Assembly (NCBI GenBank): GCA_029990175.1
Contig: JARKIP010000017.1
Coordinates: 33,901,001 to 33,965,000 of the forward strand
Direction: 5' to 3'
DNA: 64,000 nucleotides
Source of the DNA: Petunia secreta
Lineage: Eukaryota; Streptophyta; Magnoliopsida; Solanales; Solanaceae
A program made the position numbers and the translations under genes. The notes below the pieces were generated by a model, which was given only the letters and a program-made list of their open reading frames with translations, ran no database searches and was not told the DNA's origin. This document shows positions 10,629 to 21,798 of the stretch, one piece after another. Positions within the stretch are counted from its first letter, which is position 1, and each line of letters begins with the position of its first letter.

Positions 10629-12051
10629 CTATAATCCGAAAGAAGTAAGTGTGCCAGGGCTCATAAGAGATGAATACCATGCAAAAGGAGGTGACAGAGG
10701 AAAGCCCAGAGGACCACTGCTTGCTTCAAAAGTAGTAGTATCTAATGGAATTTTGGGTCCGATATCTCTTTCTTGTGCTTCCGTAATTGAGTTATTAGAA
10801 CCCTCATCAGTTGATATCACCACTGAATTCTTGCTAGAGGAATCAGGAAGGAACTCTTCCCATTGCCCAGCAATATTTTTTCTTGATAATGAGGATGGTG
10901 ACAGACCAAGTGGAGGAGGAGCTACCTGTTGAAGGCATAATTAATTAACTAAAACATATGTCCTCTCTAACAGTTTATATATAATTTAATATATGATATT
11001 TTGGTTCAATTACTGTCATGCACCCAGAGACGATGCAGCCTTCAGACAATTAAATCAACTCAAGACACTATTTTTTACTCGAAAATAAATAGTACTCCTT
11101 TCGTTGCCCAAGGGTGACGCAATTTTCATATTATATTCTGTTTTAAAAAGAATGATACAATTTTATATTATATAGATGTCACATGAATGCAAAACTGCGG
11201 GAAAGATTACAAGCACTCAACAATTACCCAGGGAGTTAGTAGAAGTAGAATAGAAGTAGAAGAACATCTGAATATCAGCTGGGAATGCCCAGGCTGAGCA
11301 TATTAGATTGTCTTCTGTTAGTTACTGAGCTGTAATTCTCACTTTGGTAATAAAAGTTTTGATTAGTTACCAAAAAAAAAAGAATGATACAATTTTAAAT
11401 TTGAAAATATTTTACTTTAAATTTATCATTTTATCCTTAATGAGATGTTTTATAGCCACTCATTTATCAATGACTTATTATAGACCACAAGTTTCAAAAG
11501 TCTTCTCTCATTTCTTAAACTCCGATCCAAACTTATGACATACTTTGTGGCACGACGGGAGTATATGTTAAAGTAGTTAAACATTCTTCAAATATTAAAT
11601 AAACATTTTCAAAAAGACAATGAATGAGTAAGATCCGCATGTAAGAGACGTGTTATTATAATTAATTAATAAATTACTAGATTATAAAAATATAATTTTT
11701 TAAATTTTATATAGGATGGTCGCATAATTCAATACTAGCTACCTCTCGTAAACGCTTGAGGCTGGAACAAGATGTGGAATTGGAGCAGTGGGATTGAAAT
11801 TCAGATGTTGTGGTTAGCATTTGGACGACTTCTTTGAAATTAGTAGCTTCCACCTTGTAGATTTTAGGTGGTGTTGGTCGAGATGGAGCTATGGGTTTTT
11901 TGGTGATTGGTTTTGATGGAAGGCTGCGAACTCTACGTAGAGAAGAAAAACATGGTTTTCCTTTCTTTTCTCCTTGTGGATGACTATCTAAAGAACTTGA
12001 AGAAGAATACATTTTACTTGAATGAGACTCCATTTTAGTGATAATATGCAT
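10629..12051 (-). CDS. VQ-motif protein, two exons
   Basis: VQ proteins are plant regulators that bind WRKY transcription factors, often in defence or development, mostly in the nucleus. Exon 1 is 12051-11743 (or from the ATG at 12033) and exon 2 is 10925-10629. The intron 10926-11742 has GT and AG ends and lies between codons. The protein is 195 aa from the inner Met, 201 from the outer. The N-terminal half is Ser-rich and basic (RRVRSLPSKP), then comes KIYKVEATNFKEVVQMLT with the VQ core F-x3-V-Q-x-L-T; the usual final Gly is Thr here. Exon 2 adds PPPLGLSPSSL, an acidic Ser-rich stretch and FPLSPPFAWYSSLMSPGTL. Many angiosperm VQ genes lack introns, so the split structure is less common. 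The intron carries nested transposons. The subfamily is uncertain. Confidence 0.88.
11093..11563 (+). mobile_element. Stowaway-type MITE in the VQ intron, split by a retroposon
   Basis: Starts TA-CTCCTTTCGTT and ends with a complementary GACGGGAG-TA, the TA target and CTCC-type terminus of Stowaway elements. The body matches phrases I recognise from Solanaceae Stowaway copies: AAAGAATGATACAATTTTAA, CCTTAATGAGATG, GACCACAAGTTTCAAAAG. The terminal repeats have drifted. The same family occurs at 58831-59077. Confidence 0.75.
11166..11376 (+). mobile_element. Retroposon inserted in the MITE
   Basis: About 210 bases that end in an A-tract and are flanked by a 21-bp direct repeat (11145-11165 and 11377-11397) belonging to the MITE. 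This is the mark of a poly-A retroposition event, probably a 5'-truncated LINE tail. No tRNA-like head was seen, so a SINE is less likely. Confidence 0.7.
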
Positions 12052-12135
12052 GTATGATATAACTTCAACTTTTATGGGAAATTTTGTTAAGTTGGAAACC
12101 TTATGTTAGGAAGAATATATATGAAAATTGTGTCC

Positions 12136-12144
12136 TTATATATA
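12136..12144 (-). promoter_or_regulatory. TATA box of the VQ gene
   Basis: On the minus strand this reads TATATATAA, about 85-110 bases upstream of the two candidate ATGs of the VQ gene. Confidence 0.5.
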
Positions 12145-13345
12145 GGTAAGTAGGGTTGAGAAGATATTTAAAGTAGTGCATTAGTTAATGTGAATTTTGT
12201 CTTACATGTCGGCCATGGCTGAACTCTGAAGATGAATACATAACTATAACTTAATGGCCAGTGCTCAAGTTTGACTTCGTTTTAAAAATAAAAATAAAAA
12301 ATTGCTTCAATTGTTTTTTTAATATTGCCTGCATTTTATCACACAATCAATGTCAAACTTAGAGATATAAACAACCAGTTGACTAATCAAACACATTCAT
12401 TTTTCCTTGACCAAGACTGAAGAAATAATTCTTCTCGAACTATTATCCTGAATTGTTGGCTAGCTCCAATTTTCGGTCATGCTCGAGCGTACATGTTATA
12501 AGAAATTCATTCATTCAATATTTACCCGAAATTAATAATCACATAATTTATATGTACATGTAAAACTGATTAATGTATATTTTTATCATCATTTATTATG
12601 TAAGCATGGTTAACTACGGAGGCATATTATTTGGTATATATAACACTCTGTATGAGTAAATTTTAGCACATAGCTGTGGTCTTTCTAGCCGGCGGCTATA
12701 CATATTAGCAATCACTTCCTTCGGTATGCATTAACGTCTCTGCAGATAGTAATCTGTTTCTTGTTGTAAACATTTAATGATCGAAGTGTATGCTTGCAAG
12801 ACATTTGAAGTTCTATAAGCTGTATGTAGAAAATACGAGTTCAGCATTCGAACATCAAATTCAATTACTCCAGTACAAAAATTCAAACAAAGAGAATTTA
12901 GTCATGGCGTCGTACGTGCAAGTTGCCAAGTCTCGAAACTTTCAAGGATTTTTGGTAAAGGTCATATAGTGCATTATTTTGTTTGACAATGTACAAGCAA
13001 GCAAGAACCCACGTAATAGTTTAGATGGTTTATGTACTTCCATTATTTTCATTTTTCTTTTTGTTTAGTCCTATTTGCCTTTCTTCTCCTCTGAAGGACA
13101 TTAATAAAAATACTTTGTTAACTGAATAAACGATGAAGTTGAGTGGTACTGTGGTAGGACTTGGAAATTCAAGACGTCGTCTATTTAATTATGTAATTCA
13201 ATCTCTTCTCATCCTACCTGCAAGTTTATAGAACAAATCATAGGTGTCGGGCGCTAATGGCGTTAAACATTTTTGGTGGAAGTAGTTACGATGATCATTG
13301 ATCACCAATATAGAGAATTGAGTGCAGATATTTTTCAATAGCAAT
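12145..13345. other. Upstream region of the VQ gene
   Basis: AT-rich DNA without a gene. W-box cores (TTGAC or its complement) occur near 12272, 12352, 12378 and 12409, in the range expected for a promoter. Nothing coding is seen between here and CACTA-1. Confidence 0.45.
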
Positions 13346-13371
13346 ATACACTACTAAAAAAACCGGCATTT

Positions 13372-13612
13372 TCGACCGCCCAATCGGTCGAAATTCGGTC
13401 GACCTATCGACCGTATTTCGATCGATTGTGGTGGTCGACAAAATTAAGGTCGAAATTCAACCTTCGACCGAAATTCAGTCGAACGTCGACCGACTTCGAC
13501 CGAAATTCGGTCGAAGAACATGGACTAAAGTGACATGTTCTTCGACCGAAATTCGGTCGAAAGGCTGGTAATATTTTTTGACCAACTTTTGACCGAATTT
13601 CGGTCAAAAACC
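13372..13612. repeat. Subterminal palindromic repeats of CACTA-1, left end
   Basis: Repeated CGACCGAAATTCGGTCGA-type palindromes and half sites in both orientations. In En/Spm such subterminal motifs are the binding sites of TNPA. The matching right-end cluster is at about 17383-17487. Confidence 0.85.
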
Positions 13613-13821
13613 TGTAAAAACCTGCAACATAAAAGCTGAAATTAGCCCTACACCACCTGTAAATTAAGCAACACGCAGAAAAACCAGACAAAACACATTC
13701 ATACACGCTATTCAAACAAGGCTAACAAAACCAAACAATAGAAAGGAGTCTTTCAACATTAGTTCAAGTTTTACAATATTCAAACAAACTAAACAAACAG
13801 TTTAAAGTTCAACAATCACTA

Positions 13822-15690
13822 CTACTGGCTAGAAGCCGGACTAGACCCGGCATCAGACTGAGACGGTGAATGGTGGCGATGTCTGCTCTTGCTCTTGCTC
13901 TTTCCCTTTCCCGAGCTATCACGCTTTCCTTTGCCTTTTTTTTGGTTCCTGAGGAGCTCTTGCATCATTTCATGCACTTCTCTCTGATGCGCCTCCTGTG
14001 CTAAGCGCATAGCTTCATTTTCTCTTCTCAGTTCTTCGATCTCCGCTTGCATCCGAGTCATTTCTGGAGTGGGAGCAGAGCTTGAAGGCGCAGTAGAACA
14101 GGAGCCCAAATAGTTAGATTTATGGTTGCCAGATGAAAACAGAGTTCCAATGCCATACGCTGACCCCTTCTTCACCCCTCCGACCGCTTCCAACCATAAG
14201 TTGGTTTCTTGCTCGAGCGTTAGCGGTACTGGGGTACTGCTTCCGCATTCAGATTGCTGAGTCGCGGTCCAGTCCTCAACGGCCTTTGTAGCTCTTTCCT
14301 GAAAAATAGAAATATATCAACGGTACAACTATGAAGTTTTAAAGTTGAATGATTGGCGCGACTTTAGTTTAAATTTAATTACTTACCCAGGTCTCTTGTG
14401 CGCGCGGCTCGACCCATGTTTCTCCGCCCTTTTTATCTTTCTTGATATGGCGGATCTTGTGCATTTCGGAGAGTGGAATAGTCCGATTTTCTTTCTTTTC
14501 CTACAAATTAAAGAAGAGATCAAGTTAGATAAAAAATAAACTATTATAGTAATTCTTATAAATTAAATTACTTTACCAAGCGCATTTTCTGCGTCGCTGC
14601 GCTAACTGCGCCACCGGTATGCAGCGATCCACCCTTACTAGATGCCCGCGCTTTCTTCCCTTGTTCGCTCTTCTTCTGAAATTCGGGAGTATCCCAATAT
14701 TGCTGCAGCTCTCTCCATTGATGATCATAGAGGAAGCCGGGCATTTTCCCTCTTTTGCGCGCAGTATACATTGCGTTCTTGAATAACTCCCCGCATGTCT
14801 TGGGGAAATTAGAACGGACTTTATAGTCCAGAGCCGGATGCCACTTACACTGAACCTGCAATATTCATCAAAATATTTTATTTGAACATAATCATTAGAA
14901 AAACCTGCAATTAGTGATAAACCGTATGCATATCTATCACCTCAAAAGCCTGCATTATCCGTTGCTTTACTTGAGGGGGCACAACGCCCCAGGTTGGCCA
15001 TGCTTCCTTCCATTGAGATTTCATGCACTTCGTCACCACAGGAGTAGCTTCAGTGTTGGGGCAAAAGCTACATAAAAAAACAGACGGGTTAATAGAAATA
15101 CTAAAAAAACAGACGGGTTAACAGACGGCTAAATAGATAAGAACTTCAAAAATACTATACTTACCAGTTATCCCCCTCGGGATAAATAATCAAACGCTCG
15201 TCTTCCCAAGTGCCAGGCTCACCGATGTAATATGGCGATCTCCGATCATAGTAACGAATCTCCTGTTGTACCGAAGGGCAGGTAGGGCTAGATGGGTCGG
15301 AAGGCGGCTGAGTCGACCCAGACGGACTAGTGGACTATGTGGGATCGCCTAGTCTGGGAACGCCCTGGGATGGACCGGCCTGGGTCTCAGTCATGTCATA
15401 ACTACTGAAGTGATGCCTCCAACCAGGCTGGCTCTGAGACATGCCGGGCGGCCTGAAAAAATCTGGACTGTATCCTGCAGGTGCTCCTGTAGGAAGGTGA
15501 TGCGGCACCTGAGAGGTAGGAGTGTCCTATGCTGGCTCACCTGAAGACTCAGCTGCCTTTCTTTGCCCCTTCCTTCTTGCAAACACCTGAGGGGTAGGAG
15601 TGTCCTGTGCCGCTCACCTGAAGGCTCACCTGCCTGTTTAGGCCCCTTCCTTCTTGCAAACACGTTCTTCATTCCTGTTGACACATTCAT
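13822..15690 (-). pseudogene. TNPA-like protein of CACTA-1 (Transposase_24 family), damaged
   Basis: A multi-exon minus-strand gene. The first exon (about 15690-15180) is proline-rich, ends with SPYYIGEPGTWEDERLIIYPEG and holds an internal duplication and two in-frame stops. A middle exon (about 15068-14933) carries CIKSQWKEAWPTWG. The next (14861-14568) holds the Transposase_24 core KWHPALDYKVRSNF, then YWDTPEFQKKSEQGKKARAS and GGSLHTGGAVSAATQKM. The last exon (about 14298-13822) has a coiled coil rich in E, R and Q and a basic Ser/Lys tail. The C-terminal half is intact; the N-terminal half is not. In the En/Spm system this protein binds the subterminal repeats. Confidence 0.75.
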
Positions 15691-15699
15691 TGCACAAAA

Positions 15700-17382
15700 A
15701 TTAGGCGGGTTAAATATATTAAATAAACACATTCATTGCAAAAAAGAGCCATATACTTCTAAAGTTCCTCACCTACTCAGACACGATAATCCAAATTGTT
15801 GAAAATTCTACAAAACAAAAATATACAATGTTGATGAAAAAGACAGCACACTGGTAGTATTCCAATGTTGACACTTGCCAAAAACAAAACTTTGACAAAC
15901 TAATTCTAGTGACTCTCTGTGGATTTTCCTGATGATGAATATCCTGTGCAGACTTATTTCTTAAAATTATGATTTACAGTAGTCGTAAGAGTCCTCTACA
16001 TGGTAAAAATTTAGAGTGAAGCAAAACCTTATAGAGCTGCTAAATAACTCTTGTGCTAACAACCCTACCCTTCATTCATTCGGTGCTTTGAATGTTCCTT
16101 CATTCAGCATGAACTAGTTAGGTGTGACTTATTTTCTTATTTTTATCTTTTGATAAGCGAGACCATCAATATTCTTATAATTAAGGGACCCCATTAGAAA
16201 TGAGACCATCAAATTGACAGCCCATCTTGGTAATACACTAAACCAAAAGCAAAAAAAGAACCAATAATTGTAAAGAAGCTATGCTAATATGTACTACTAA
16301 TATACTAAAAAAATCTTCTTAGCAATTAAATTTAGTAACCAAGATACTGGAACTTTGCCCGAAATTGAATTTCCAAAAAGCAAGATCCTAAAACTCCTGA
16401 GAGCAAGTTCTAAGATAAAAAAACAATACTAGTGAAGTCCCTCATCTCACTAGTCTAAAGATAATTCCTTAAAGCAGGCCTGCTTATAGATAATTCCTAG
16501 GACATGACTTTTCAACGAATCAATGTTACTCTTATACCTAGTTGGAATGGTTATAATCCTTCATTAAATGGTGTCACTGTTAAAAATTATGACTTTCTAT
16601 AAAAAGATCGCGATGCATCCATTCAAATACAACCCTTGTAAAAATAAGAATGCTTATGAGTTATGAGTAAGAGGAAAAGCATAATTTTCAAATAATGTGA
16701 CTCCATTCACAATGTCGCTCGCACTCTTGCAACTATGACTCCATTGATTAGAGAATTAAGGTTCTTCGTTTTAGGCATAACATGTTCATCTTCTCAACAA
16801 TATCAAGGCAATAACACATTGCAAACAACACTACCAAACAATACCAACAACTACAACAATCCCAAACAACACAAACCTAACTTTATAATAGCTAACAACA
16901 CCAAGCAAGTTGTTCAACAATCACAAAAACTACAATAAAGTTTGCTAACTAATAATTAACTAAATATCTTGCATTATAGGCCAAAGCTAAAAAATAATTA
17001 AAAAATCAATTAAATTCGGATTAAATAAAAATAAAAAAATAAAAAACCGTACCTCGACGTTGATTTATGCTCCAATAGCACGTACAAATGATTCCCCACT
17101 AGTTATATGCTTCAAAACTACAAAAAAATTGAGTTAAAAAGTTAGGGTTCAAGTTTTACAAAGTAATTAAAATAACCCTAAAATTAAGAATTTACCTTGA
17201 ATTTGTTGTTATGGGTAGTGATTAGGAGGGTAGATTGTGTTTAAGTGTTGATTTTGGGGGTGGGTTATGGTGGTTTTCGGATTTTTCACGTTTGGGGGTG
17301 GGTTATGGTGTTTAGAGAGAGTTATAGAAAATTGGGGAAGAAGATAACAATGAAGAAGGGGCTGCTTGCTGAAGTTATATCG
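15700..17382. other. Internal CACTA-1 DNA without a recognised gene
   Basis: AT-rich DNA where a complete relative would hold the tnp2 transposase. I see no transposase remnants, only short random frames. Compared with CACTA-2, the transposase gene has been deleted or replaced. Confidence 0.5.
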
Positions 17383-17504
17383 CGTCGGTCGACCGACTTT
17401 TCGGTCGACAGCTACAACAACATTATTTTGTTCGACCGAAAACCTATTTCGACCGATTTTCGGTCGAACACTGGTAGTCGAAAAATCCGGTTTTTTTAGT
17501 AGTG

Positions 17505-17959
17505 ATATACTCCATCCTATCTCAAATATTAGTCGTTAGCAAATTAAATTTGTTCAAAGCTACTTGATGTTATCTGAAAATTAGAAGCATTTATTATATT
17601 TTTCAACTCCGTCCATGTGAGCTTGGTCACATTAACTAGAGATTTAAAAATACAAGAATTTTACACCTAAAATTTGAACAGGTAATCGAATCTAATTCTC
17701 AACCCTCTTTAACATGATTTGAAGTTTCCCTCATATCGGGGAGATTTACGAATGAACCGAAAAGGGAATTCAATTGAACCCCTTGTCATAACCTAGCTTC
17801 GATTATGTCGTATCAAACTTTGGTAGAGGAAGAGGTTTTGAAAAGCTGACCACCAATATAAAACTAAACAATCCACGATGAATCTTCATAATAAGTCGTT
17901 GATGATTCACGTAGGCGACTCCAATTAGTATGGATTAGGCATTATATTATAAGGATACT
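17505..17959. other. Short spacer between CACTA-1 and LTR element A
   Basis: Begins with the ATA target duplication of CACTA-1. A CTCCATCCTATCTC phrase near 17510 could be one end of a MITE, but no partner end was found. No gene is seen. Confidence 0.4.
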
Positions 17960-18728
17960 TGTACTGGTCAAAATTTGATCGGGTGCTCAACGACACGTAT
18001 TCGATGACGTGGCAAGAACAGAGTAAGAATCGGAGACAGCTCAGCGAAGACTTGTTTCAAGGAGCCGACCAGCATCTGAGGTATGTCATTCGATCGGATT
18101 GTTATTCAAACACTCTGTTTTCGGAGGCGAGAAATTATGTAACCGAAAAAATATAGGCATCACCCTAAGCTGATACCGCTATTTTCGGGTAGGGCATTAT
18201 TTTTGGATGGAAATCTTATCAGGTCATTAGGGAGAAGTGGGAAGACTGGAGTTTGACTAGAATTAAGGCTCTACGCCTACAAATAATCACATCTCCCCAT
18301 TTTGTACGATGGCGTTCTACATACACACATACTCTACATTTACATAGTTTCTTTGTACTCCGTTGCTGCCATTATTCTTTCGCTATATTGATTTGCTTTG
18401 GAGGAGACGAAGTTCATCCGTTTTCGCTGGAGCACGAGCACATCTAAATCAATAAGATCTTTTATTGCTTTAATTATTGTCTTTTATTTGGAAGTACTCT
18501 TGTTTATCACTGCTAGTGTTTCATCGACTCATCGTCTTCTTATCATATTTGCTTACCTAAATTTATCTACTGTCGCACTTAGTTTCGATCCATTTAGGAA
18601 TTGCATAACTAGGCAAATATATTAAACATAGATTTAAATTCTAACCAATGAATATTGATATAAAAGGATTGTTTATGGCTCAATTAAATATAAATTTAAT
18701 TGTAATACCTGAACTGAATTTTAGGACA
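17960..18728 (+). repeat. 5' LTR of element A
   Basis: The right boundary is fixed by comparison with the 3' copy and by the primer-binding site 8 bases later; it ends in GGACA. The left boundary at a TG (TGTACTGG) is a guess, because the 3' copy is truncated and gives no check before about 18215. Confidence 0.6.
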
Positions 18729-18735
18729 TAAAATT

Positions 18736-18751
18736 TGGCGCCCACTGTGGG
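18736..18751 (+). promoter_or_regulatory. Primer-binding site of element A
   Basis: TGGCGCCCACTGTGGG starts 8 bases after the LTR end, the usual place for the tRNA primer site. It differs at two positions from the tRNA-Arg-complementary site of element B. Confidence 0.65.
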
Positions 18752-19315
18752 CCCAGAAAATCTGTTTATTCTGAGATTTTTTATTAATTTAAGTCTATTT
18801 ACTTTATCCTTGTTTGTATGCAATGGCAGACAACATAGGCAACCCAACCGGAGTCGTACCTCCATCCAACACTGATGGCGTGTTGCCGCCCAACCCTACT
18901 GATGGGGTCAACATTCCAGGAAATAGAGAGGCGACCGGTGAAACATCATATAAAGAACGGGATCCAACTCCGGAACATTCTCTAGAGGACTCACAGTTGA
19001 ATTTGCCTTATGGTTAGAGACCTGATAAGGAAGCCGCGGCCGAACCCACTTCTACCGACATGAACATGCTACTGATAGAATACATGAAAAAACATGATAA
19101 GTATTTCAATAGGTTAAGTTCGCTATTGGCAGCTCTATCTGGCTCTGCAAGTCAAAGAGAGCCTGCCTCCCCAAGACACTCCCTATAGGCACTCTGGCCT
19201 TTGTTCTTCAGGGAGCAGTAATAGGGGGACCTACAGCAGGAGTCAGAATTGAAGGGTCAGGTATGGCCTACGTAGCTATGAGAGCTCCAACCACCACTAC
19301 TAAAAATCAGGGCTT

Positions 19316-19680
19316 TTCCGACCGCCGATACGGTGGGACAACGGTCGGCTAGGCGACCGTTGTCCGACCTAACAAGGCGGTCGGCTAAATAGTGGTCGCT
19401 CACAGCTTTCCGACCGCCGCGGTCGGACGTCGGACCGAAATACGGTCGGACGGCGGTCGCCTAGTTTATAGGTGGAAAAAATAATGTTGAACTGGGCGAC
19501 CGACGCGGTGGGAGATTGCAAAAAAACTGGGAAACCGGGCGACCGCAGCGGTGGGCTAGGCGACCGCGTCGGTCGGCCAGGCGACCGCTGCGGTGGGAAA
19601 TTGCTTATTTCTGGGCTGGGAAATTGCCAATTTTCGGACCGTTTTCGGACCGCTGTGGTCGGTAGGCAGTGTAATACCTG
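19316..19680. repeat. Subterminal repeats of CACTA-2, left end
   Basis: Many GACCGC / GCGGTCGG units in both orientations. The right-end counterpart is weaker, at about 26595-26740. These are the expected TNPA binding region. Confidence 0.8.
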
Positions 19681-19902
19681 CAATAAAAAACCTGCAATTA
19701 GAGCTACACCACCTGTAAAAAACAGAAAAAACAGCACCCATAAGAAGATTAGGCTTCTCAAGCCTTAATAATAGTCTAAACAAGGTTTATTGCCTTTAAA
19801 TTGAAAGTTTAACATTTTACATAACATATCCAATCCGAATAGTGATCCAAACAAGTTAAAACATATCTAAAACAAGTCTAATACATCAACAATCCATTAT
19901 TA

Positions 19903-21678
19903 CTACTCCGTTGCCTCAGAACTAGACTCAAAACCCGACTCAGAGCTGTATTGACGTTTGCTCTTGCCTTTCCCCCGGCTTTTGCTCTTGCTCTTGCTCT
20001 TGCCCTTGCCCTTCTTTCCTTTGTCCGCACCACCACACATAATGTTCTGCATCATTTCCCGCATGGTTCTCATATTTTCTTCATTGCGCAAACGTTCTTC
20101 TTCACTCTCTTTCTTAAGCTCTTCGATTTCATTGCGCAAAGCGGCTTCCACCGAGGGATTAATTGAACTAGCAGGAGGAGTGTAAGTGCCAAACAAACCT
20201 GAATTTAGACGTTCTGAGGCATACTGCGATCCAAGGCCGTAAGCACTTCCCTTCTTTACTCCGCCATTCACCTCCAATCATAGTGCAGTTTCCTCTTCTA
20301 GTGTCATTTGAGCTGGGGTACTGCTACCACACTCGGATGCCTGAGTCGACATCCTTTCTTCATAGACCGCCGTACCGTTTTCCTGAAATAAAATTTAATA
20401 ACAAGAATTAGATTGACAAATATTGACGGATTTAATAACTTTAAAAGATTGAATTTAATAACTTACATATAGCTCTTTAGCGCGGTCTTCGACCCACACT
20501 TCCTCTCCTTTTTTGTTTCTGTATATATGCCTCTTCTTAAAGATTTCAGGCACACGAACTGGCCGCCCTTCTTGCCTTTCCTACAAAATTAAAAAGATGA
20601 CAAGTTAGATGGAAAATTAATGTGAGTTACATAAAATAATACATACAATTAATTAATAAATTACCAATATCATCCGCTGAGTCGCTGCGCTAACCGAACC
20701 CCCGGTGTGCAGCGATCCACCCCTTTCGGAGGCTCGTGCGGCTTTTCCTTGGGCGCTCTTCTTCTTAACTTCTTCAGTATCCCAATATTGTAGAAGTTGT
20801 GCCCAAACGTGATCGTAAATCCACTCGAGCTTCTTTCCTTTGTTTCGACAATCATACATGCTACCTTTCACTCTATCTTGGCATTTTCCAAGGAAATTGC
20901 TTTTGGCAATGCTATTAAATGCAGGATGCCATATACACTTTGTCTGAAATAATTATTGAATATTAGATTTCTAAAAAAGTGACACTTAACTAAATTATTA
21001 AAAAATAAAATATAGTTATTACCTGAAAATCGTCAAACATGCTCATCTTTACAGGGAATGGTACCTGACCCCAGGATGGCCATGGCTTAGTCCATCTAGA
21101 TTTAATGCATCTTGTGATTATGGGAGTAGCCACCATCGAGGGAGTAAAACTAGATAAAAATTTATAGTTAAAATAAATATACTAAAAAATTAAACTTCAT
21201 AGTAGAATTAAATACTTAAAAAATAAAAAAAATAATACTTACCCACGACTACCCTCAGGATAAATCCTCACCCTCCCGTCATCATCATATGATCCTGCAG
21301 GACCAATGTAATAAGGCGAGCTCGATTCATAAAATCGTATAGTAGGTGGTACCAAAGCATCCACCGGTACCGAGCTCGGATCACAAGGTGTAGATCCAGA
21401 AGGAGTAGATGATGAAGGGGATGGTGACGGACTGGAAGATGGATGAGGCATGGATGATGATGACCGATGCCATAAGGATGAACGGCATAACCAGGCGATG
21501 CAGGAAAGGGCATGCCAGGGGGAAAGGCAGGAGGAGGAGTGAAAAAACCTGGAGCATATGCAGACGGAGGATGTGTAGGAAGCATATGAGGTACATGTCC
21601 TGGAGGAGTAGTATGACCTGAAGCAGGCGAGGTACTTTGAACCTTTCTTTTTCCCCTAGCCTTCTCCGAAGATGACAT
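19903..21678 (-). pseudogene. TNPA-like protein of CACTA-2 (Transposase_24 family), damaged
   Basis: The start codon at 21678 gives MSSSEKARGKRK followed by a Pro-rich region, then the SSPYYIGPAGSYDDDGRVR block, which is reached only after a one-base frameshift near 21450. Later exons carry FTPSMVATPIITRCIKSRW (about 21150-21020), the Transposase_24 core YWDTEEVKKKSAQGKAARAS with GGSLHTGGSVSAATQRM (about 20940-20650), and a short exon near 20580-20470. The last exon has a coiled coil (EIEELKKESEEERLRNEEN) and a Lys/Ser-rich basic tail (20382-19903). A TGA at 20278-20280 replaces a Trp codon that is intact in CACTA-1. Role: binding of subterminal repeats, by analogy with TNPA. Confidence 0.78.
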
Positions 21679-21798
21679 ATCTGTAAAATAAGCACAATAA
21701 ATTAGCACGATATAATCAAATTATAAGTTTTTATGGAATACATTTCTAAAGTAGTGCAAATAATTGTAGTAAAGTAAAAACAACAAACTACGAACATG

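Larger units (their letters stand above)
13349..17504 (-). mobile_element. CACTA-1, En/Spm-type DNA transposon, TNPA gene only
   Basis: The element begins CACTACTAAAAAAACCGG and ends with its inverted copy at 17504. It is flanked on both sides by ATA, the 3-bp duplication expected of CACTA transposons. Subterminal zones are packed with palindromes of the type TCGACCGAAATTCGGTCGA. Inside, on the minus strand, is a decayed TNPA-like gene (Transposase_24 family). No tnp2 transposase is present, so this 4156-bp copy would need help from an autonomous relative. Confidence 0.92.

Noticed and set aside
10651..10932. Plus-strand coding frame of 93 codons
   Set aside because: It lies opposite VQ exon 2, which has splice sites, family motifs and a promoter.
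13372..13612. CRISPR-like repeat array
   Set aside because: The palindromes are irregularly spaced, occur in both orientations and sit at the end of a CACTA transposon; they are subterminal binding repeats.
17245..17499. An 84-codon plus-strand frame
   Set aside because: It runs into the subterminal repeats and terminus of CACTA-1 and has no protein features.
19951..20185. Plus-strand frames rich in Leu/Ala/Phe, seeming membrane proteins
   Set aside because: They are the complement of the Lys/Ser-rich tail of the TNPA-like gene.
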